Assembly: GCA_903889655.1 (NCBI GenBank)
Contig: CAISYL010000153.1
Span: 1 to 64,000, forward strand
Length of the DNA: 64,000 nt
Direction of reading: 5' to 3'
Source: an uncultured Alphaproteobacteria bacterium
Lineage (GTDB): Bacteria; Pseudomonadota; Alphaproteobacteria; Parvibaculales; Parvibaculaceae
Every line of letters starts with the position of its first letter. The first letter of the stretch is position 1. The position numbers and the translations under genes were made by a program. This document shows, piece after piece, positions 49,776 to 59,608 of this stretch. The notes beneath the pieces are model-generated. The model made no database searches and was not told the DNA's origin. It saw only the letters and a program-made list of their open reading frames with translations.

Positions 49776-49898
49776 CTTATTTTGTTGCGGAAGGTCTGCC
49801 TAAAGAATAGTGAGGGTGACATTACAGGGCCTCGCATTCATTTCCGACTGGCTCGGCCCAGGACGTCTGAAACTGAGCAGCCGGAGCCCGATAGCGGA

Positions 49899-50873
49899 AT
49901 GTCCATCATACTGGTGACCGGCGCGGCGGGCTTTATCGGGTTTCACGTTACACAGGCGCTTCTTGCGCGCGGCGACACGGTCGTCTGCGTCGACAATCTG
50001 AACGCCTATTATGACGTGTCGCTCAAGGAAGCTCGCCTCCGAATACTCGGCCGCCATCCAAACTTTATCTTCCGGAACTGCGACATTTCAAATCGCGAAG
50101 GTTTTTTCGCCATTGCCTCCGAATTTCCGGGCGTCGAGGGCATCGTGCATCTCGCCGGTCAGGTAGGCGTTCGTCATTCCCTCAAGGACCCTTACGCCTA
50201 TGTGCAGTCGAACGTGCTCGGTTACGTCGTCATGGCGGAGGTCGCCCGGTCGTTCCGCGCGCTCAGGCACATCGTCTATGCAAGCTCGTCTTCCGTCTAT
50301 GGCAGCAATACCAAGCTACCCTTCTCGGTAGCCGATCCCATCGAGACGCCGAATTCGCTCTACGCCGCGACCAAACGGACGAACGAACTGCTCGGACACA
50401 CCTACGCGCATCTCTACGATCTGCCATCGACCGGATTGCGGTTCTTCTCGGTCTATGGCCCGTGGGGCAGGCCGGATATGGCGGCGTTTCTCTTTACGCG
50501 CGCGATCCTGACGGGCGAGCCCATCCGTGTCTTCAATCGTGGCGAGATGTGGCGGGACTTCACCTATATCGACGACGTCGTCACCGGCGTCATTCGCGCC
50601 CTCGATCTGCCCCCTACGGCCAGACCGCCCCACGTCATCTACAATATCGGTAACAACAAGGCCGAAAAGCTGCTCGACTTCATCGCGGTGCTGGAAGACG
50701 CAACCGGATGCAAGGCGGCGATCGTTCTCGACGAGATGCAGGCAGGCGACATCGGACGAACCCATGCCGACATCGAACCCACGATTCGAGATCTTGGTTT
50801 CGAACCCGCCACCTCGATTCACGAGGGCATCCCGAAATTCGTCGACTGGTTTCGCGGCTACTACAAAATGTGA
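49899..50873 (+). CDS. NAD-dependent nucleotide-sugar epimerase (UDP-glucuronate 4-epimerase-like)
   Basis: MSIILVTGAAGFIGFHVTQALLARGDTVVCVDNLNAYYDVSLKEARL, YASSSSVYGSNTKLPF, SLYAATKRTNELL, FFSVYGPWGRPDMA. Confidence 0.88.
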   Translation: MSIILVTGAAGFIGFHVTQALLARGDTVVCVDNLNAYYDVSLKEARLRILGRHPNFIFRNCDISNREGFFAIASEFPGVEGIVHLAGQVGVRHSLKDPYAYVQSNVLGYVVMAEVARSFRALRHIVYASSSSVYGSNTKLPFSVADPIETPNSLYAATKRTNELLGHTYAHLYDLPSTGLRFFSVYGPWGRPDMAAFLFTRAILTGEPIRVFNRGEMWRDFTYIDDVVTGVIRALDLPPTARPPHVIYNIGNNKAEKLLDFIAVLEDATGCKAAIVLDEMQAGDIGRTHADIEPTIRDLGFEPATSIHEGIPKFVDWFRGYYKM

Positions 50874-50906
50874 AGGTGAGCGGGAGCATCTTCTCGCACC
50901 CGGCGA

Positions 50907-51659
50907 CTAATCCCTTTCTCTCGGCCATCCCCTCGGCACCGGCGCGATCGCTCGCACACGCTGGCGCATCGCCTCCATGCGGCGCGGTTCGCGGATCGGC
51001 GTCGCTGCGTAAATCTGCTTCGTCGCCTCGACCAGGATGACGCCTGAAAAGCGCGGCCAGAGCAGCGAACCGACGCGTTCCCAGGCGCGGGCGGAGCGGA
51101 GCAGCGGCCGCCAGTCGAAGGGCGGCACGAAAAGCGCGTTCTCCCAGTCGGCCGGGCTGAACATCGACTCGCGCAGCGCCTGCGTGATCTGGCTGCGCGA
51201 AAAGGGCTGGCCCTGACCGAAGGGCGTCACCTCGCGCCGCGCCCAGAGCCCGCGCCGGTTCGGCACGACGATGAGGATGCGCCCGCCCGGCGCGAGAACG
51301 CGCCAGACCTGACGCAGCATGGCGCGCATGGCCTCGCTCGCCTCGAGACCGTGAACGACCAGCACCCGGTCGACGCTTTCATCGTCGAGCGGCAGTTCTT
51401 TTTCGTCGGCGAGCCCCGTCAGCGAGCGGCCTTCCGGCGGCCAGCGCAGCACACCCTGTTGCGCGGGCATCAGCCCGAAGACGCGTTCGGCCTCGCCGAG
51501 AAACTGTCCGAGATAGGGCGTCGCAAAGCCGAGGCCCAGCACGGCGAGCCCCTTCACATCCGGCCAAAGACCCCGGATGCGCCGTCCGATCATCAGACGC
51601 GCGACGCGGCCGAGCGGCCGCCCGTAGAAATCCCTGAGATCGATGACATCCATCGGCAT
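50907..51659 (-). CDS. Class I SAM-dependent methyltransferase
   Basis: GLAVLGLGFATPYLGQFLGEAERVFGLMPAQQG; LRQVWRVLAPGGRILIVVPNRRGLWAR. Confidence 0.82.
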   Translation of the reverse strand: MPMDVIDLRDFYGRPLGRVARLMIGRRIRGLWPDVKGLAVLGLGFATPYLGQFLGEAERVFGLMPAQQGVLRWPPEGRSLTGLADEKELPLDDESVDRVLVVHGLEASEAMRAMLRQVWRVLAPGGRILIVVPNRRGLWARREVTPFGQGQPFSRSQITQALRESMFSPADWENALFVPPFDWRPLLRSARAWERVGSLLWPRFSGVILVEATKQIYAATPIREPRRMEAMRQRVRAIAPVPRGWPRERD

Positions 51660-51773
51660 GAAGGAATCCTAGCAGATTTTCCCTAATGGTTTGCCGGAGC
51701 TGTTTCGGGGTTCAACTCGGGGAGCCCACACATTACGTTGGGAGACCCCTCCCTTGAAGGAAAGCCGATCCTC

Positions 51774-52544
51774 ATGGCCAATCTCCACATTCATCAATTT
51801 CCCGCCCTGAAGGACAATTACGGCTATCTCGTCCACGAACCTTCCTCGGGCGCCACGGCGGCGATCGATACGCCCGAGGTCGGGCCGATCCTGAAGGCCC
51901 TCGACGAGAACGGCTGGAAGCTCACCCATATCCTCAACACGCATCATCATTACGACCATGCGGGCGGCAATGCGGAGCTGAAGGCGAAGACCGGCTGCCT
52001 GATCGTCGGACCGAAAGGCGAGAAGGATCTGATCCCCGGCATCGACCGCGCCGTCGGCGACGGCGACATCGTCGAACTGGGCGCGGCGCGCGCCCGCGTC
52101 ATCGAGGTGCCGGGGCATACGCGCGGCCATATCGCCTATCACTTCGCCGATGACCATGTGGTCTTTGTCGGCGACACGCTGTTCGCACTCGGCTGCGGCC
52201 GTTTGTTCGAAGGCACGGCGGCGCAGATGTGGAATTCGCTCGGCAAGCTGATGGCGCTGCCGGACGACACGACCGTTTATTGCGCGCATGAGTATACGCA
52301 ATCCAATGCGCGTTTCGCACTCACCGTCGAACCCCAGAACAAGGCGCTCGTCGCCCGCGCGAAAGAGATCGACGAGAAGCGCGCGCGGGGCGAATGGACC
52401 GTGCCCACGACCATCGCGCTCGAAAAGGCGACAAACCCCTTCCTGCGCGCGGCGAGCCCCGATCTCCGTGCCACCATCGGCCTTGCCGCCGCCGAGAATG
52501 TCGACGTCTTCGCCGAGACGCGCAAGCGCAAGGACAATTTCTGA
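51774..52544 (+). CDS. gloB: Hydroxyacylglutathione hydrolase
   Basis: LKDNYGYLVHEP, LNTHHHYDHAGGN, VPGHTRGHIAYHFADDHVVFVGDTLFALGCGRLFEGTAAQMW, YCAHEYTQSNARFAL. Confidence 0.95.
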   Translation: MANLHIHQFPALKDNYGYLVHEPSSGATAAIDTPEVGPILKALDENGWKLTHILNTHHHYDHAGGNAELKAKTGCLIVGPKGEKDLIPGIDRAVGDGDIVELGAARARVIEVPGHTRGHIAYHFADDHVVFVGDTLFALGCGRLFEGTAAQMWNSLGKLMALPDDTTVYCAHEYTQSNARFALTVEPQNKALVARAKEIDEKRARGEWTVPTTIALEKATNPFLRAASPDLRATIGLAAAENVDVFAETRKRKDNF

Positions 52545-52988
52545 ATGACGCCGGAGCTCGCAACGCTCGACGCCGAGGAGATCATCCGCCTGCTTGAGCT
52601 TGCCCCTCATCCGGAAGGTGGCTGGTTTCGCGAAACCTTCCGCGATGCGGCCAACCCGCGCGCGCACTCGACGGCGATCTACTACCTGCTGAAGGCGGGC
52701 GAGCGCTCGCACTGGCACCGGGTCGACGCGGCGGAGGTCTGGCACTGGTATGCGGGCGGGCCGCTCGCCCTCTCCATCTCGCCCGACAGCCAGTTCGCCG
52801 CCCGAGCGATCCTCGGCCCCGACCTCGCCGGCGGGCACCGGCCGCAGATCGTCGTTCCCGCCCGCCATTGGCAGGCGGCGGAGCCCCTCGGCGCCTTCAC
52901 CCTTGTCGGCTGCACGGTCGCACCCGGTTTCGACTTCTCGGGCTTTGAAATGGCCGAAAAAGGCTGGCACCCGGCCCGCGCGCGCTGA
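52545..52988 (+). CDS. Cupin domain protein (DUF985-like)
   Basis: LELAPHPEGGWFRETFRDA, IYYLLKAGERSHWHRVDAAEVWHWYAGGPLAL, LVGCTVAPGFDFSGFEMA. Confidence 0.88.
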   Translation: MTPELATLDAEEIIRLLELAPHPEGGWFRETFRDAANPRAHSTAIYYLLKAGERSHWHRVDAAEVWHWYAGGPLALSISPDSQFAARAILGPDLAGGHRPQIVVPARHWQAAEPLGAFTLVGCTVAPGFDFSGFEMAEKGWHPARAR

Positions 52989-53046
52989 AGTTTAATTTTT
53001 CCCGTTTTGGAACAATGCTAAGCTTCCCCCGTCTGTTTTCGGGGGC

Positions 53047-53904
53047 GTGCCGGTGAGGTTTCTATCGCTTTTTGCAGCCGCAATGACCGTCGGGCTCTCG
53101 CTCGCCGGCACCAGCGCCGCGCGGGCCGACGCGCCGCGCGCCTGCCCCACCGACGCGCGGATGCCCGCCCATGAAGCCACCGTCGCCTTGCCCACCCGTG
53201 GCGGCGCGGCCTATGGGACGATGCAATATGCAAAGGGCCAGATGCTCGGCCCCAGGGAAATCGCCCTCACCTTCGACGACGGCCCCGATCCGAAGACGAC
53301 CGAGCGCGTCCTTGCCATCCTCGACCAGCATTGCATCAAGGCGACCTTCTTCATGGTCGGCTGGTACGCGCAGGCCCGGCCCGACCTGGTGCGCGAGGTC
53401 GCCGCGCGCGGGCATACCATCGGTACGCACACCTGGTTTCATCCGAACAACCTGCGCCGCCTTCCGCTCGCCGACGCGAAAAGCCAGATCACCAGGGGCT
53501 TTACCGCCGTCGAGGCGGCGCTGGCAAGCGCACCGCCCGAGGATCAGGCGCGGCTTGCGCCCTTCTTCCGCTTTCCGGGGCTCAATGATTCAAAAGTGCT
53601 CCGGACGTGGCTTGACGCGCGCAACATCGCGACCGTTTCATGCGATTTCGGCGCCGACGACTGGCTGCAGATTTCCGGTGCCGAGGTCTACAGGCGCGCG
53701 CTGAAAAATATCGACGAAGTCGGCCGCGGCATCCTCATTCTGCACGACACACGGCCGCACACCGCCGCGATGCTCAACGACCTCATCGCGACGCTCGAAA
53801 AGCGCGGCTATCGCTTCGTGCAGCTCGTGCCTGAAAGCAACGGTCGCGCACTTGCGGCGAATGCGCCCGACGCGCTACTTGGCCATCCCCACGCGGTTCA
53901 ATGA
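53047..53904 (+). CDS. Polysaccharide deacetylase (NodB domain)
   Basis: REIALTFDDGPDPKTTERVLAILDQHCIKATFFMVGWYA, RGHTIGTHTWFHPNNL, ILILHDTRPHT. Confidence 0.9.
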   Translation: MPVRFLSLFAAAMTVGLSLAGTSAARADAPRACPTDARMPAHEATVALPTRGGAAYGTMQYAKGQMLGPREIALTFDDGPDPKTTERVLAILDQHCIKATFFMVGWYAQARPDLVREVAARGHTIGTHTWFHPNNLRRLPLADAKSQITRGFTAVEAALASAPPEDQARLAPFFRFPGLNDSKVLRTWLDARNIATVSCDFGADDWLQISGAEVYRRALKNIDEVGRGILILHDTRPHTAAMLNDLIATLEKRGYRFVQLVPESNGRALAANAPDALLGHPHAVQ

Positions 53905-53926
53905 CATCGACAGAGCGAGACGCGGC

Positions 53927-54550
53927 ATGAGCATGAAGGACAAAAATCTCACGCGGCGCGCGGCCCTCGCCCTCGGCGCCGGCATGGCGGGTCTCGTTGC
54001 CGCGCCGGCGATCCTGAGGGCGGATGCGCCCTACAAGCGCACGCTCAACATGCAGAGCCTCAATTCAGGCGAGAAGCTGAAGATCACCTATTGGGCCGAT
54101 GGCGACTATATCGACGGCGCGCTGAAGCACATCAACCGGTTCATGCGCGATCTGCGCACGGGCGAGGAAACGGCGATGCATCCGGCGCTTCTCGATCTGC
54201 TCTGGGAGATCGACAGCCTGACGCCGTCGAACGATCCGCTCTACACCATGTCGGGCTATCGCTCCGCCAGCACCAATGCCTGGCTCGCCGCGCATTCCGA
54301 CGGCGTCGATCCGTCGAGCTTCCACATGCGCGGCATGGCGATGGACCTGACGCAGGATTTCTCCGACCCGGAGATGATCTATCGCGTGGCAAGGAAACTG
54401 AACAAGGGCGGCGCCGGCTTCTATCCGGTGAACCATCCCTTCGTCCATGTCGATGTCGGCCCGCCGGACACATGGGTCTACCCGGCGCATGGCCGCCTCG
54501 ACCGCGCCGAACAATATGACCGCGAGCAGATCGAGATGCGGAAGGGGTAA
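53927..54550 (+). CDS. DUF882/YcbK-like exported protein (Tat signal)
   Basis: NLTRRAALALGAGMAGLVAAPAIL; SGYRSASTNAWLAAHSDGVDPSSFHMRGMAMDLT; HVDVGPPDTW. Confidence 0.88.
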   Translation: MSMKDKNLTRRAALALGAGMAGLVAAPAILRADAPYKRTLNMQSLNSGEKLKITYWADGDYIDGALKHINRFMRDLRTGEETAMHPALLDLLWEIDSLTPSNDPLYTMSGYRSASTNAWLAAHSDGVDPSSFHMRGMAMDLTQDFSDPEMIYRVARKLNKGGAGFYPVNHPFVHVDVGPPDTWVYPAHGRLDRAEQYDREQIEMRKG

Positions 54551-54554
54551 AGCC

Positions 54555-55280
54555 TCACCCCGCGATATACTGCGCGCCGTTGGCCGTGAAGGTTGCGCCG
54601 GTGATGAAGCCCGCCTTCTCGTCGGCGAGGAAGAGAACGCAATGCGCGATCTCTTCGGCCTTGCCGAGACGACCGACCGGGATCGTCGCGATGATGCTTT
54701 CGAGCACCTTGGGCGGCACGGCGGCGACCATCTCGGTGTCGATGTAACCGGGCGCGATCACATTGACGGTGACGCCCTTCTTCGCGACTTCCTGCGCCAG
54801 CGCCTTGGTGAAGCCGATGACGCCGGCCTTGGCCGCCGAATAATTGGTCTGGCCCATCTGGCCCTTCTGGCCGTTGATCGACGAGATGTTGATGATGCGT
54901 CCGAAGCCGCGCTCGCGCATGCCGTTGATGACCGGCTGGCACATGTTGAACATCGAATCGAGATCGACGCTCATCACCTGCCGCCATTGCTCGGGCGTCA
55001 TCTTGTGCAGCGTCGCGTCGCGCGTGATACCTGCATTGTTGACGAGAATGTCGATCGGCCCGAGATCGGCCTCGACCTGGGCTATGCCCTTCACGCAGGC
55101 GTCGTAATCGCCGACGTCCCACTTATAGGCCTTGACGCCAAGTTCCTTTTCGCAGGCCCCTGCCGCCGCATCATTGCCGGCGTAATTCGCCGCCACCTTG
55201 TAGCCGGCGACTTTCAGGGCAACCGAGATGGCGAGGCCGATGCCGCGCGTACCACCGGTCACAAGTGCAACTCTCGTCAT
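54555..55280 (-). CDS. phaB: Acetoacetyl-CoA reductase
   Basis: MTRVALVTGGTRGIGLAISVALK; VNNAGITRDATLHKMTPEQWRQVMSVDLDSMFNMCQPVINGMRERGFGRIINISSINGQKGQMGQTNYSAAKAGVIGFTKALAQE. Confidence 0.94.
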   Translation of the reverse strand: MTRVALVTGGTRGIGLAISVALKVAGYKVAANYAGNDAAAGACEKELGVKAYKWDVGDYDACVKGIAQVEADLGPIDILVNNAGITRDATLHKMTPEQWRQVMSVDLDSMFNMCQPVINGMRERGFGRIINISSINGQKGQMGQTNYSAAKAGVIGFTKALAQEVAKKGVTVNVIAPGYIDTEMVAAVPPKVLESIIATIPVGRLGKAEEIAHCVLFLADEKAGFITGATFTANGAQYIAG

Positions 55281-55479
55281 GTTCTTTCGGGCCTTTTCCT
55301 CGATGATCGGGAACCTGCGCAGACAGCCGCGGCTCGCCGGTTGTTTGTTTAACCTTACATCGCAACCATCCGCAGGCGGCTGATTGTCGCGATATCTCCC
55401 TCACACGGATGCAACAAACTCGTATCGTCCTGAGTTCGGCGCGCGCCCGTTCAGCTCCGCTCGACGCCCAACTTCAATC

Positions 55480-55514
55480 TAAAAGCTGTGCGTCTAGCTC
55501 CGCTCGACGCACAG
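55480..55514 (-). terminator. Terminator hairpin spanning the phaA stop codon
   Basis: On the minus strand CTGTGCGTC-GAGCGGAGCTA-GACGCACAG-CTTTTAG: 9-bp perfect stem, stop TAG in loop, followed by TTTT. Confidence 0.6.
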
Positions 55515-56684
55515 GGCGATGCCCATGCCACCGCCGATGCAGAGCGTGGCGAGGCCCTTCTTCGCGTCGCGCTTTTCCATCTCGTGAAGCAGCGTGACCA
55601 GAACGCGCGCGCCCGAGGCGCCGATCGGATGGCCGATGGCGATCGCGCCGCCATTGACGTTCACCTTGCCCACATCCCAGCCGAGATCCTTGTTGACGGC
55701 GAGCGCCTGTGCGGCGAAGGCCTCATTGGCCTCGACCAGATCGAGGTCCGAAGCCGACCAGCCGGCCTTCTTCAACGCCGCGCGCGAGGCCGGGATCGGC
55801 CCCGTGCCCATCACCGCCGGATCGACACCGGCCTGCGCCCAGGACACGATCTTCGCCAGAACCTTGCGGCCTTCCTTCTTCGCGCGTTCCTCGCTCATCA
55901 GAACGAGCGCGGCCGCGCCGTCATTGATGCCGCTCGCATTGGCGGCCGTCACCGTGCCGCCGTCCTTCTGGAAAGCGGGCTTCAGCCCCTTGATGCCGTC
56001 GAGCGTCGTGCCCGGTTTGATGTATTCGTCATCGGCGATGACGGTGTCGCCCTTTCGGCCCTTGATCGTGACCGGAACGATCTCGTCCTTGAAGCGGCCC
56101 GACTTCTGCGCCGCTTCCGCCTTGTTCTGCGAAGCAACCGCGAAGGCATCCTGCTCCTCGCGCGTGATCTGCCAGCGCGCGGCGACGTTCTCGGCCGTCT
56201 GTCCCATGTGGTAGCCATTGAAGGCATCCCAGAGACCGTCCTTGATCATCGTATCGATGAACTGGATGTCGCCCATCTTCTGGCCGCTGCGCAGATAGGC
56301 CGCGTGCGGTGCCTGGCTCATGCTTTCCTGGCCGCCTGCGACGACGATCTCGCTATCGCCGTTGACGATGGCTTGAAAGCCGAGAGCAACCGCCCGAAGC
56401 CCGGAGCCGCAGAGCTGATTGACGCCCCAGGCCGGCACCTCGACGGGGAGGCCAGCATTGATCGAGGCCTGACGCGCGGGGTTCTGGCCCTGCGCGGCTT
56501 GAAGGATCTGGCCCATGATGACTTCGGAAACCTGCACCTTGTCGACGCCGGCGCGCTCCAGCGCCGCCGTGATGGCGATACGGCCGAGCTCATGCGCGGG
56601 AAGGCTGGACAGGGCGCCGTTGAACGAGCCGACGGGCGTCCGCGCCGCGCCGACGATGACTACACCGGTGTCGGAATTGCTCAT
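55494..56684 (-). CDS. phaA: Acetyl-CoA acetyltransferase (beta-ketothiolase)
   Basis: [98 protein letters not shown]. Confidence 0.96.
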   Translation of the reverse strand: MSNSDTGVVIVGAARTPVGSFNGALSSLPAHELGRIAITAALERAGVDKVQVSEVIMGQILQAAQGQNPARQASINAGLPVEVPAWGVNQLCGSGLRAVALGFQAIVNGDSEIVVAGGQESMSQAPHAAYLRSGQKMGDIQFIDTMIKDGLWDAFNGYHMGQTAENVAARWQITREEQDAFAVASQNKAEAAQKSGRFKDEIVPVTIKGRKGDTVIADDEYIKPGTTLDGIKGLKPAFQKDGGTVTAANASGINDGAAALVLMSEERAKKEGRKVLAKIVSWAQAGVDPAVMGTGPIPASRAALKKAGWSASDLDLVEANEAFAAQALAVNKDLGWDVGKVNVNGGAIAIGHPIGASGARVLVTLLHEMEKRDAKKGLATLCIGGGMGIALCVERS

Positions 56685-56949
56685 GGCATATCCTCAGAGG
56701 TTTCGGCCCAGGCGCCGTCGCGCGGGGCTCGTTAGTTGTTAGGCGCACAATGCCCGAGCGCGGCGTCGTGGTAAACGGATTTCTGTGCAGCGCAACGGAG
56801 GGCTTGCGCATTGCAACAATACCGCGCCACAATACCGTGGGAAACAGGGGGACCGGGGCATAAAAGCCGCAGTAAATGCGGCAGGAATATGTTCTCGATC
56901 GCGCAGCTCACGCGAGGCGCGAGCCGCATTCAGTGGAGAAAATCAAACC

Positions 56950-57570
56950 GTGGCAAAGAAAACCGCCTCCACGGATGATGACGTGATCGTCATCAAGAAA
57001 TACGCCAACCGCCGCCTCTACAACACGGCGACATCGAGCTATGTCACGCTCGATCACTTGTGCGAGATGGTGAAGAAGGGCAAGGACTTCGTCGTCCACG
57101 ATGCGAAGACGAACGAGGACATCACGCGGTCCGTCCTCGCCCAGATCATCTTCGAGGAGGAAGGCAAGAGCGGGCAGAACCTCCTGCCGATCAAGTTCCT
57201 GCGTCAGCTCATCCGTTTTTACGGCGACAGTCTTCAGGGCTTCATCCCGTCCTATCTCGAACTGAGCATGGATGCCTTTTCGCGCGAACAGGAAAAGATG
57301 CGCTCGAAAATCGCAAGCGCCTTCACCGGCGGCGCGCGGCTCGGCCAGTTCGAGGATCAGATCCGTCAGAATTTCGCAATGTTTGACAGCGCCATGCGCA
57401 TGTTCTCGCCCTTCGCACCGCGCGCGAAGCAGGGCCGTTCCGGCGAAGAGGGCGAGCCGGAGACGGGCGAGGCTGAGACGGAGCCGAACGCGCGCGAACG
57501 CGAGATCGAGGACCTGAAGCGGCAGATGGCCGCCATGCAGTCCCAGCTCGAATCCCTCGTCAAGAAGTAG
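56950..57570 (+). CDS. phaR: Polyhydroxyalkanoate synthesis repressor PhaR
   Basis: IVIKKYANRRLYNTATSSYVTLDHLCEMVKKGKDFVVHDAKTNEDITRSVLAQIIFEEE; GTG start 56950. Confidence 0.93.
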   Translation: MAKKTASTDDDVIVIKKYANRRLYNTATSSYVTLDHLCEMVKKGKDFVVHDAKTNEDITRSVLAQIIFEEEGKSGQNLLPIKFLRQLIRFYGDSLQGFIPSYLELSMDAFSREQEKMRSKIASAFTGGARLGQFEDQIRQNFAMFDSAMRMFSPFAPRAKQGRSGEEGEPETGEAETEPNAREREIEDLKRQMAAMQSQLESLVKK

Positions 57571-57597
57571 ACGGCGGAAAAAGGCTTCGGCCTGACA

Positions 57598-59373
57598 TCA
57601 CGCCCGCGCGGCGGATTTCTCCTCGGCCCGCGGCAGCGCCATGACCGGCTCGCCGAGATAGAAGCCTTGCAGATATTCGACGCCGAAATCGCGCAGCATC
57701 GCGACCTCTTCATCGTTGCCGACCCATTCGGCGATGATCGGCAGATTGAAGTTGTGGGCGAGGTCGACCAGCGTCTTGACGAAGAACTGGTTGTCCTGGC
57801 TCGAAACGAGGTTCTGCACGAAGGACCCGTCGATCTTCACCATGTCGACGTCGAGCGCACGCAGATTGCGGAATGATGTGTAACCCGCGCCGAAATCGTC
57901 GATCGCAACCTGGCAGCCGAGTTCCTTGAGCTGCGAGACGAAATCGGCCGACTCCACGATGTCGTGAATCGCCACCGTCTCCGTGATCTCGACGATGAGG
58001 CGTTCGGCAAGGCTCCGGTCGGCGCGAAGCTGGGCGACGAGCGTGTCGAGCCACATGCGGTCGCTGGTCGTTCGTCCCGAGACGTTGAGCGAAAGCCGGA
58101 TGTCGGGCCGCGCGCGCAATGTCTCCATCGCGAGTTCCATGACGCGGTAGTCGAGGAGGCCGATAAGGCCGAGCTTTTCGGCGATCGGCACGAAGTTGCC
58201 GGCGGCGCAGATGCTGCCGTCTTCCTGCACGAGCCGGATCAAGCACTCGTAAAGCGCGACCTCGCCCGTGATCGACGAGACGATGGGCTGATAGGCAAGA
58301 CAGATGCGCCGGTCGTTAAGCGCCGCGACGAGTTCGTCCGCGATGCTGAGATTGCGCCGGCGCGTCTTCTCGCGCTCGCGCGAAGGCGTGTAGATGACAT
58401 AACTGTCGCGATGCATCTGCTTGGCGGCCATCAGCGCTTCTTCGGCATGCGCAAGTGCGGCTTCCACCGTCTGACCGTGCGCCGGCAGCGAGACGCAGCC
58501 CGCCGACATGGTCATGGCGACCGGGCCACGCGAGGTCGAGATGACCTGATCGCGCACCGAGGCAAGCAGCCGCTCTGTCACGGCAATGAGTCGCTCCTGG
58601 CTGCAGTGCTTCAGCACGACGCCGAACTTGTTGCCCGAGTAGCGGCCGACCGCGTCGACGCGCCGCGCGAGACCGCGCAGACGCTGGCCAACGCCGATGA
58701 CCACCTCGTCGCCGACGTCGAAGCCATATGAGTCGTTGATAAGGGCGAGATTATCGACGGCAAGCAGCAGAAAGGCCGAGGCCGATTTCGCGTTCTGCGC
58801 ATGCACGACGACATCGCCGAGCGCTTCCTTCAGCCGGATGCGGTTCAGGAGCCCGGTGAGTTCGTCATAGGTCGACAGGCGCAGGAGATGATCCTCCCGC
58901 ACACGACGCTGGTCGATGGCGCGCAGCACACCGATCGCTACCTCGGGATTGCCGTCGGCATCGGCGAACCAGCGGCCGCGGTCCTCCATCCAGCGCAACC
59001 CGCCATATTCGTCCATGACCTGATATTCGATTTCATAACGCACGCCCGCGCCGTCGTCGTTTTCGCGCGTCTGAGTCACGGTCTCGTAGCGGTTTGAACC
59101 TTTTTGGGACACGCAGAGCGAACCGAATCCACGTCCGGTAACGATGCGCTGCGCATTCGCGACGCCGAGCAGAAGCTCGACCCCGTCGCCCCATTCGATT
59201 CGATCGTCCTTGAGAGTCCAGCGATAGGTAACGTCGCCGACCGCACTGACAATATTCGACGAAGAAGATCCGGCTGGATGTGAGCGGGCATCATGCGGCG
59301 CTTCATCACGCGCCGCACGGCGATTTTCGGAATTTTCCGCGTGATTTCGCGGCTTTCGCGCGTCTCCGTCCAC
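57598..59373 (-). CDS. PAS-GGDEF(degenerate)-EAL protein
   Basis: PAS-like N-term (GGLRWMEDRGRWFADADG), DELTGLLNRIRLKEAL, SGNKF in place of GGDEF, EAL domain LYECLIRL, AIDDFGAGYTSF, VKIDGSFV, LQGFYLGEP. Confidence 0.9.
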   Translation of the reverse strand: MDGDARKPRNHAENSENRRAARDEAPHDARSHPAGSSSSNIVSAVGDVTYRWTLKDDRIEWGDGVELLLGVANAQRIVTGRGFGSLCVSQKGSNRYETVTQTRENDDGAGVRYEIEYQVMDEYGGLRWMEDRGRWFADADGNPEVAIGVLRAIDQRRVREDHLLRLSTYDELTGLLNRIRLKEALGDVVVHAQNAKSASAFLLLAVDNLALINDSYGFDVGDEVVIGVGQRLRGLARRVDAVGRYSGNKFGVVLKHCSQERLIAVTERLLASVRDQVISTSRGPVAMTMSAGCVSLPAHGQTVEAALAHAEEALMAAKQMHRDSYVIYTPSREREKTRRRNLSIADELVAALNDRRICLAYQPIVSSITGEVALYECLIRLVQEDGSICAAGNFVPIAEKLGLIGLLDYRVMELAMETLRARPDIRLSLNVSGRTTSDRMWLDTLVAQLRADRSLAERLIVEITETVAIHDIVESADFVSQLKELGCQVAIDDFGAGYTSFRNLRALDVDMVKIDGSFVQNLVSSQDNQFFVKTLVDLAHNFNLPIIAEWVGNDEEVAMLRDFGVEYLQGFYLGEPVMALPRAEEKSAARA

Positions 59374-59608
59374 TGGAACAGCCTCACTGCCTCGAATGAT
59401 CCGGCTTCATGGCCGTCACGCCCGTCCTGGGCGACCTCAAGAGCTACTATGCAGTCTCTCCGAGAGGTCTTAAGATTCCGCGAAATGGCTTGGCGACTAA
59501 AGCTTTAATGATCGTGGTTAACGCCGTCGCCGCTCACGTATCGAAAATTTTGGCAGGCTTCTTGCTCTTTCCGGGGCAAGGCAGACACAGGCGCAGCAGA
59601 CGACGGAT

